Below are positions 56,926-64,000 of a stretch of 64,000 nucleotides of DNA, one piece after another. This DNA comes from Sthenelais limicola. Taxonomy: Eukaryota > Annelida > Polychaeta > Phyllodocida > Sigalionidae. The stretch is taken from contig OW804097.1 of NCBI GenBank assembly GCA_942159475.1, positions 113,088,582 to 113,152,581 on the forward strand. The letters are read 5' to 3'. The notes below the pieces were generated by a model. The model had not been told where the DNA came from and ran no database searches. It worked only from the letters and a program-made list of their open reading frames with translations. A program made the position numbers and the translations under genes. Within the stretch, counting starts at the first letter, position 1. Each line of letters starts with the position of its first letter.

Positions 56926-57599
56926 GCATATTGGCCTAGGACCATTGGTAGAGCCTAGAGGTTACTGTGGGTGAAATATAGCTTATTGATGTGTTTTTGC
57001 TAATCTGAAGTACAAAACTCATATTATTCTAAGTGATTTTCTTTTTGTTTTTCGAATTATAGATAATAAGGCTGTTGATTTTCATTAGCCCCTTCAAAAA
57101 TCACTTTGCGACTACATTTCTCAACACGGGAAAAAGCGTTGTGAAGGACGCATTGCTAACGTAGCATAAATTAGGAGACGTTGCGTCTTACTTTAGGGCC
57201 CATATTACGTCCTGGTCGGCATTCGTCTTGACAAAGAATTTCTCATAGATTTCTCGTTCTAGGCTACAAATAAATAGTTATATCCTTGGTACATTGATAT
57301 ATGATATATGGTTTTAAAGCTCTTATTCTCAGCTTGTTGATGGTATACATGAAATATTGATGTGAATATGCTTTGACCAGGTAAAGATGATCTAAGTTGA
57401 GGCAGTGAAAGTAGTTCTAATAATGTTTGGTATTCATACGCTGGCAAACACTGAGACTGGAAAGACTGGTATGGTATACAAAATAAAATGAATGGCTACT
57501 ATGTGAGGGTTCAAAGACTTTCCCAGTGAATATTTTCCACAATGAATATGTTTTGACTTGAAACACTTTTAATGTTCTATTCAGTGTAGACGAGAAACC
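56926..57599. other. Gene-free stretch
   Basis: AT-rich sequence between the LTR element and the repeat at 57600. Short minus-strand frames (57259-57611) show no domain or splice support. Confidence 0.5.
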
Positions 57600-58235
57600 T
57601 AGGGAGTTCAAGGAACTAATACATGAAGAATAAGGAGTGACAATAATTTTTCAAACTTTGTCTTGAGAAAGAACATGGTTGGGGGATAACAAAAAGCAAA
57701 ATCAAATGGATCTCAGCATATTTTTTTTTCATTCTAGAGACCATCAAAGTTTAGTATTTGAGTATGTGGGGAAAATGGATATTTTCTCAGTTTTTTCAAG
57801 ATTTCAGACAGACAAATAAGATTTTTCAGTTGAAATGACTTCTAAACATTATACATGCCACTATACACATGCCATATGCCACTATACAGGTTTACCCTCA
57901 TGTATGAAAAAAAAGGGTATCAACATATTTTGAAAGATATTATTCAGCATTGACAATCTTCAATATTCCTGTTTTTAACTCATCTGGATGCAGATTCAGT
58001 TGAATAACTTTTTAAAAAAGTCGGTGACCTCCATTTTTTATTACTTGAGAGGGTAAAGGAATATGTTAGCTATGCCTATAGAGATTTTTAGGAAAAAGTT
58101 ATTTTCAATAATTTCTTTATACTGAAAAAACGAAAAAAATTGACTTCTATAGTGATCAACCATAAATTTCAGGGCTCCCTGAAATGAAAACTAACCCGGG
58201 GACATATTGTTTTTATTGGCTTTTTGAATTCACAT
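57600..58235. repeat. Dispersed repeat (partner 15710-16170)
   Basis: Shares ggagttcaaggaactaat, aaagaacatggttgggggat, gacttctatagtgat.aac.at, and ctccctgaaatgaaaactaa with the earlier copy. Downstream of the sulfotransferase 3' end. Confidence 0.7.
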
Positions 58236-58448
58236 AACCTTGTTCTTTTAAACACAATGTTATTTTCAGTTTTTTTCCCAGTTGAACTGTGGTTTATCTC
58301 TTTAACTTCATTTCCACAACAAATACTTCTTAGTTTTTAACTACTGGTGGAAAATAGTGGTAGCCTCTGCTATAGCAGTTCTTTTGACTACCGATTTATA
58401 ATGTGGTAACTTTTGGGTTACAAGGAAACATACAATGAAGAAACTGAT

Positions 58449-61400
58449 TTAGCTCTGATTCATAGGAAAAAAAAGTCCTGCTGCCTCAGTAGTTGACTTG
58501 ATGTATTCATCTGCAATTCTTTCCTGCTCTTCAGTCAACTGGTTCTTCCAGTCTCCAACTACCCCCTTTCTATAGAAACCAGGATAGTATGGTGCAGAGG
58601 TGCCTGGATTTTGCCTCATGTTGTCTATCCTGGTGTGCTCCACTATCTTCAGTACATCCTCATCCCTCAGGTCTTCCTCCAGGAATGCAGCCACCCTTCT
58701 CACCTCTCTACCAATATCTTCCTTCATCTCTTCATATTTAACAATGAGGACATTTTCCTGCTGTCTCATCCTCCACAATTCCAAATTCCTCTCAGCCCAA
58801 TCTCCCCAGTACATTTGTTTTTTCTCAAAAAGTTTGAAAAACCCATTCCAAGACCCGTTTGAGACCTTGGCTGAGGGTGATGTAAATTTGGTGGTGTGGT
58901 GATAGTAAGCTGTGAGATAATCTTTGAAGTTTCTCATCACAACCACCATTTTGAATTTCTTTAAATTCAGTTCTTTCTCATAGAACCTGGGTGGGAGGTG
59001 AGTTTTCAGGACCCGGGGACAAGCTGCCTCCATGGCCGCATCTAGGTGCCATCCAATAACTTCGTTTTCATCATACTCCAGAAAAGGTATGCGGACAGTG
59101 TTGTGGATTTTTGAGGCCTTTTCGACATCAACACAATTCACAATTAGCCACACTATCTCTTGCATCCAGGTCGTTCCTGGAATACAGAACACAAGAAGAA
59201 CCACTTTAAGTAGGCTGTTGTGTCCCAGAGTCGTCATCTGTACGATATATTACAGACTTTTCCTCTCTTTTTTGCACATATTACGCACAGCCAAAATACA
59301 TTACTAAGACACCTTTTCCTATTACTAACCAGATATTGCTATTCCTGCTATCCCAGAAAGTCCCAGAAAGGCTCTCCCAAAGGCTTCCCTAACTTTTTCT
59401 GGCTAAAAATAGTTGTATAGAACAAGACTAAAAAAACAAAAAGTGCTTCAAAATCACATTTCCACCCCAGAAACACCTTCACATACCGCATATGGTGAGA
59501 GGGTGGATGGAACTGTACAGATCAGGAAAACGGTTGGTAACATAATAGATTCTGAGAACATGTCTGACGAAGAAACGCCTCTTCATGTATATTATAAGGA
59601 TACAGGAAATAATAAGTAAAAGTAAAGTACAATAACGTAACAAAAATGCAATAGTGCCTGGATATTATAAGTAAAAGTGTGATGGAGAAATGATGGAAAT
59701 GATACTTAAACAAACAATATTGATGCACCACCTTTGTATTGCATATGGGCTGAACATTAACCTTGGCTGCCTTTTGCGGGAAATTAAATGAATGGATGGG
59801 GGCAGTAACATGCAGCAGTTCCTTTTTAAGTTTGTATTCAATGATATAAAGATTTATAGCTCAACATTACAAGCTATCCTTTTTCTTTAGATTTACTATT
59901 ACCAATTTCATGACATTTGCTGATAGGTTAACTATGAAGCCCCTATTCTTTCTGGCAAATTGCTGTCTAACATTAATCATATCTGTTTCTGTAAATGATG
60001 AAATGCTATCAATAAAAATACAATACAATACAATATCTTATTAATTTGTTGATAACAAAACAAATTTATTTTCATCTTTTCAATTTCGTAACTGATATAT
60101 AGTGATTTCATTGTAACTCTACTAATCAAATATAAGTAGTTAAAATGATCATAATTATTATTCATATAGTATTTATTATATTCTATATATGTTCTAATAA
60201 AAGCTGTGGTTAAAAGAGTATGTGGGTGGATTGCCCAATCAGCTAAGTTTCAAGAATCTACAAATTTAGAATCAAACTGTCATGGGTAAACAGTCTGAGT
60301 CCAAACCCTCAGATCTAATAAGAATGGTATGTCAGTGATTGGACCCCTACTTCGATTTCCTAGTCTAGGGCTAGGCGTTCTAATGGGATTATAATGCCAT
60401 TTTGTCATTTAAGAATAGAATTATAATGGCACTTTGCTGTTTGAGGTGAGAGGCTTTGAAGGGGCTCTCTAATCTTTGGACTTAGTCTGTAAAGCTGAAA
60501 CCAGTATTAAGACAGTGTAAAGATCAGAATCTCTAGAATTGTTAAAAGAGCCATGAAATTAAAGCTTCATTATCAGCTATTAAGAATGAAACAAAAAAGT
60601 AGAAAATATTTAAATTTTGACTGATGTTAACTGAGAGAGCAGCTTTAATGGTAAAAATTGAATTGAATTAAATTGTACGCCGGTGCTTATCTAGGTGCAA
60701 GCTTTTATTTGGGACCCGGCGTTTTGTTGTTTGCCTTGTGACTTAGCCAAACCCTTATGGTGTTACAGTTGTTGTACCATGAATAATAAATGTTTTAAGT
60801 TTAGTTTATTGGGCCCAACGTTTCGGGCAACACACATTCTTTATTCTAAAGGATAACAAATAATTGTTACCAGATTTCGGAAGAGTGGCGACTAATACAT
60901 CGTCAGGATAGAACTGGAACTGCTTCACTCTGTCCAGGGTCTCTGCAGAAAATTCTGGTTTGAAAACAATCCCATCATACTCATGTTGCCCCTGTATGTG
61001 GTAAGGCAAGTCCTTCTCTATCGTCACTCCATCATCCTCCCATCCTTGCATGAGTGCGTTTATCTAAGATTACAGAATATTTTAGATGAAGAGTTGTGCA
61101 AGATAGTATGAGAGAACGCCTCCGTAGTAAACAGAAATATTTGTAATGTTGAGAAAATGCCTGTAGTAAAAATAGAAATATTTGTAATGTTGACTTAAAT
61201 ATGGGACTCATTTTCCGGTAACACATATCACATATGGGTCAGATTTTCAGAAAATGTACAATTCGCCTTTAACAATCCTCTCAAATAACCCACATTTAAG
61301 ACAAAAATGAGCTTCAAAATGCTGTTTAACATAACAGAACTGATACTTTAAATGTGTGCGATACCAATATACCCAGATATACCCCAAATTTATCATTTTT

Positions 61401-63009
61401 GATAGCAGAATTTTGCAGAAATTACTAATTATGTAGAGCTGCCAATTGTACATTTTCTGAAAATCTGACCCATATATAAGTATGTGCTACATGTCTCAAT
61501 AATCTAGCTGACCTGCAGTATGGACCAAATTGCAGTTTAATTTAGCAGTATTTACTAAATTTGTACAGCTGCCGATTGTACCTTTTCTGAAAATCTGACC
61601 AATATATGCAATGGTGTACTACTAATAAGCTGAAGGTAAATGAAAAGAAGACAAAATACCAATTGTTCGGATTCAAAAATAAATATGTTCCAATGTTTAA
61701 TGTCAGCTGTATTAACATTGCGATACAATTGACACAATTAAAAACAGTTTATATTAGGATGGCTGAAAATTATGGAATGAATTGCCTGTTGATCTGAAGG
61801 CTATAGAGGATGAAAACAACGGTAATAAGGCTATTAAAGCCATGTACTATGAGAATATCCTAGATTAGAAGGCTGTTTGGTTTTAAATGCCTTTATTTTT
61901 AGATTTTGTTTGCGGTGATGTTTGACAACGAGAAAGCAACGACTAGGGGATGTTAATTGTGACTACTGCATTTCGATGCATAGAAGAGAAATGCTAATTT
62001 GTATTGACTTGATTGTATGGTGATGAGATTGTATTTGTGTAAGAACGGTTAATTGTAGGTGTTAGAGATAGTGTGGTTGGAAGTATTAATTTTGGTAATG
62101 ATATATAATGTAAGGACGTTCGTAATGTATGTAAAGAAACTCATAGAAACTAATCTTGGAATTTAGGGTAGAAGGGATTTGACAGTTTGATGGCAACGTA
62201 TGAAAATGACTACAATAGTGAGTTATGCCTACTTGTTTAAATATGTGAGATTTTAAATGTCTGGCCAATAAAGATATTAAAAGAAAATTAAACTGCAATC
62301 CTTTATTCAATGTGATTGTGTTATTTGATATTGATATTATGTAATCTAAATTATATACATGTGATTTATAATGAGATTTGACTAGATTTCGGTTATAGCT
62401 GTACTGGGAACATTACGAAATGTAAAACGTTATGGAAGAATGAACAATTCATTAGATTAGTCATTTAATAGTTAGTTAGACACTGCAATGGGTGGAAGAT
62501 CATGGATATTCCTCACCGAACACCAAGCCCATATTTCAATGACCACAACTGTATTATAACTGACAATGTACAACGTACATGGGTCATGTTTTCAGAAAAT
62601 ATATAATTGGCAGCTGTACACATTTAGTAACTTCTGCACAATTAGGCTGCAATTTGGTCAATACTTGGTAAATTCGAGTATATTCGGCATTGCATTGATT
62701 ATAGCAATCTGTTTAGTTAGGTTGAACTGTATTTTGAACTTTATTTTCGTCTGAAATTCGGGTTATTGGAGAAGATTGGTGAAGGTGAATTGTACATTTT
62801 CGGAAAATCTTACCCACATGCCTTATTGTAATATTTTTTATCGTGTGATGATTGCTGTATCAAGTATTAAATAATACAAAAAAAAGAAAGGCAAAGCTTG
62901 AGAATGTCCATGACGGATGTAGCGTCTTTACACATGCACTATATTAAATGTTTCAGCCTTTAATTAAAAAAAGAAAAAGTACCTTAATGCGTCTCTGCTC
63001 TGATTCCAT
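58449..63009 (-). CDS. Cytosolic-type sulfotransferase, three exons
   Basis: Exons 63009-62983, 61063-60871 and 59176-58449 join in phase to 315 residues, the usual SULT size plus a short N-terminal extension. It transfers sulfate from PAPS to a hydroxyl or amine of a small acceptor in the cytosol; the acceptor cannot be predicted. Motifs: 5'-phosphosulfate loop P71-K-S-G-T-T-W77; KTHLPP with catalytic His133; 3'-phosphate segment R155-N-F-K-D-Y-L-T-A-Y-Y-H-H; KYEEM; and the C-terminal FYRKGVVGDWKNQLT (R-K-G-x-x-G-D-W-K). The serine normally eight residues after R155 (Ser138 of SULT1A1) is Ala here, with Thr one position earlier. The first exon encodes only MESEQRRIK; a start at 61051 inside exon 2 is the alternative. 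Introns hold MITEs and a LINE fragment. Confidence 0.92.
59350..59605. repeat. Dispersed repeat (partner 14770-15040)
   Basis: Diverged copy of the repeat at 14770-15040, in the last sulfotransferase intron. Shared core: aaaatcacatttccacccca and a gagaacat...gac.aagaaac tail. Confidence 0.65.
60585..60648. repeat. Short dispersed motif
   Basis: The stretch aaacaaaaaagtagaaaatat, then ttttgactgatgttaactga, then gagagcagctttaa; the same family as 24770-24834 and 5800-5862. Confidence 0.6.
61195..61230. repeat. Family B MITE end fragment
   Basis: gggactcattttccggtaac, then acatatc: the right terminus of family B, without the rest. It directly abuts a family A copy. Confidence 0.6.
61234..61473. 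repeat. Family A MITE, complete copy
   Basis: ATGGGTCAGATTTTCAGAAA ... TTTCTGAAAATCTGACCCAT, second-subfamily interior. In sulfotransferase intron 1. Confidence 0.94.
61520..61603. repeat. Family A MITE, right part
   Basis: tggaccaaattgcagtttaa through TTTCTGAAAATCTGACCAAT. The left part is missing. It ends at the beginning of the LINE fragment. Confidence 0.85.
61604..62290 (+). pseudogene. LINE 3' fragment with internal deletion
   Basis: Opens with WCTTNKLKVNEKKTKYQLFG, the segment that follows the YADD box in CR1/Jockey-type reverse transcriptases. After a deletion and frame change it resumes as LWNELPVDLKAIEDENNGNK to a TAG at about 61868, the conserved C-terminus. About 420 bases of 3' UTR end in ccaataaagatattaaaag. 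The catalytic part is absent. Confidence 0.75.
62488..62578. repeat. Dispersed repeat (partner 33285-33430)
   Basis: Shorter copy of the repeat in the last J-Death-NACHT intron. A family A MITE begins directly after it. Confidence 0.6.
62579..62819. repeat. Family A MITE, complete copy
   Basis: ATGGGTCATGTTTTCAGAAA ... TTTCGGAAAATCTTACCCAC. The interior is in the orientation of 7934-8173. Confidence 0.92.
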
Positions 63010-63443
63010 GCTGCCTTTTAAACCCCTGTCTTACACAATTCTTCTGTCTTGTTTTGCTCTGCTTGGTGATGTTCTGTGTGTGTGATAGTCTTTCTCGCAT
63101 TTGCATACATTCGGAGGAACGTTGTATTCTGAGGTTTGTTTAATGAGTCACTCTAGTGCTGGAAACATGTAACGTTACATTTATACCCATAGTGTGTCTC
63201 CCGCTTGAGGGGAGGGTCATTATGTATGAAGTCATATAGAACACAAGGTTATGTCATAAGTAATCACACAATAATTTCTACAATAATTCAGACAACATAT
63301 AATGCTCACAATTTATTATTAGAAGATGATTATGACAATAATAATACATTCAATAATTCTAATACATCTAAAACCAAGTATTTCCATACCCCAACTCCCT
63401 CCTTCTTTTAGTTATTATTAATGGTCCCCCATAATGCTAGTTA

Positions 63444-63780
63444 AGCTGCCTCTACACCACTCCCGATTGTGCATCGCCGACAGTTGGCGATACCTGCCGA
63501 TACTTTTACAGCGCAACTGTCGGGGATGGTGTAGAGGCTTTCCCGATGGCCTCCCGACACTTGTAGCTGTCGGCGACAGTCGCCGATCACTTCTAACTTG
63601 TTTGAAATATTGTGTGCGTCGCCGACAGTCGGCCGACGAAGATCGCCAGTGTAGAGGCTTTCCCGACAGGTCCCAACGTGCGTGCCCGTATCGGGGAAAT
63701 CTGTACTATCGGTAACAAAATGGTGATCGCAAGTGTCGCCAGTATCGGGATACGGTATCGGGAGTGGTGTAGAGACAGCT
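63444..63780. repeat. PIF/Harbinger-type MITE
   Basis: Left AGCTGCCTCTACACCACTCC and right mirror AGCTGTCTCTACACCACTCC form inverted repeats of about 25 bases, flanked by TTA on both sides (63441-63443 and 63781-63783), the TWA duplication typical of Harbinger elements. The 337-bp interior is GC-rich, with repeated CGCCGACAGT and GTAGAGGCTTTCCCGA motifs. No transposase. Confidence 0.9.
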
Positions 63781-64000
63781 TTAGCCTGACAGGTATAGAC
63801 AGCTTGCTTGTGTATTGGGATATAGGAGTCAGTCCTAGGCCTATTGCATGCCAGCTGAGGTAGGGTGTATTGGTATTGTTAGCTGGTAATATATAGATTA
63901 ATTCAACTGGTTAAAATGTCTCTAGAAAACTTTGGTTAGGTTGCGATTGAAAAACATTGATAATTTTACATCATGTATGTGACTGGAAATCACACACACT

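Noticed and set aside
1..64000. CRISPR arrays, bacterial-type operons, ribosome-binding sites, rRNA or tRNA genes
   Set aside because: None seen; regular spacing occurs only in microsatellites, and the gene structure is eukaryotic.

Overview
The window is AT-rich animal nuclear DNA: genes are split into short exons by GT-AG introns, and repeats fill the introns and intergenic space. The gene set (a multi-Ig protein, a STAND/NACHT protein with Death domains, a CYP2-type P450, a cytosolic-type sulfotransferase, a Ty3/gypsy element with an envelope gene) fits a marine invertebrate such as a lancelet, echinoderm, hemichordate, brachiopod or mollusc. I cannot name the species. All exon models were read by eye and checked for splice sites and phase continuity; none has transcript support.

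Layout. 1-5.1 kb: repeat-rich, no gene seen. 5.1-17.1 kb, minus strand: a five-Ig-domain secreted or surface protein in nine exons. 17.1-21.1 kb: repeats and a LINE 3' fragment. 21.1-34.2 kb, plus strand: the main gene, eleven exons whose phases all agree, encoding about 1251 residues in the order DnaJ (J) domain, Death domain, Death domain, Pro-rich linker, NACHT ATPase, unassigned C-terminal region, polybasic CAAX box (Cys-Leu-Ile-Leu). A 3.4-kb long-inverted-repeat element carrying a decayed ORF sits in its eighth intron. 36.8-42.1 kb, minus strand: a CYP2-like P450 whose first three and last two exons are readable but whose I-helix and ExxR region is missing. 47.6-56.9 kb, plus strand: a very young LTR retrotransposon (Ty3/gypsy pol, near-identical LTRs, 4-bp target duplication) with a baculovirus-F/errantivirus-like env. 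58.4-63.0 kb, minus strand: a three-exon sulfotransferase with most signature motifs. 63.4-63.8 kb: a Harbinger-type MITE.

Two MITE families recur. Family A (about 240 bp, ends ATGGGTCAG...CTGACCCAT) has at least 15 full or partial copies. Family B (about 400 bp, ends like AGGAAAATGAGTCATAAGTC) has two full copies and several fragments, one of them split around the first coding exon of the J-Death-NACHT gene.

Most notable is the J-Death-Death-NACHT-CAAX protein. By family knowledge it combines an Hsp70-recruiting module, Death-fold adaptors, a nucleotide-dependent oligomerisation switch and a predicted prenyl membrane anchor: the logic of an innate immune or cell-death sensor coupled to chaperones, in a domain order I do not recognise from described NLRs.
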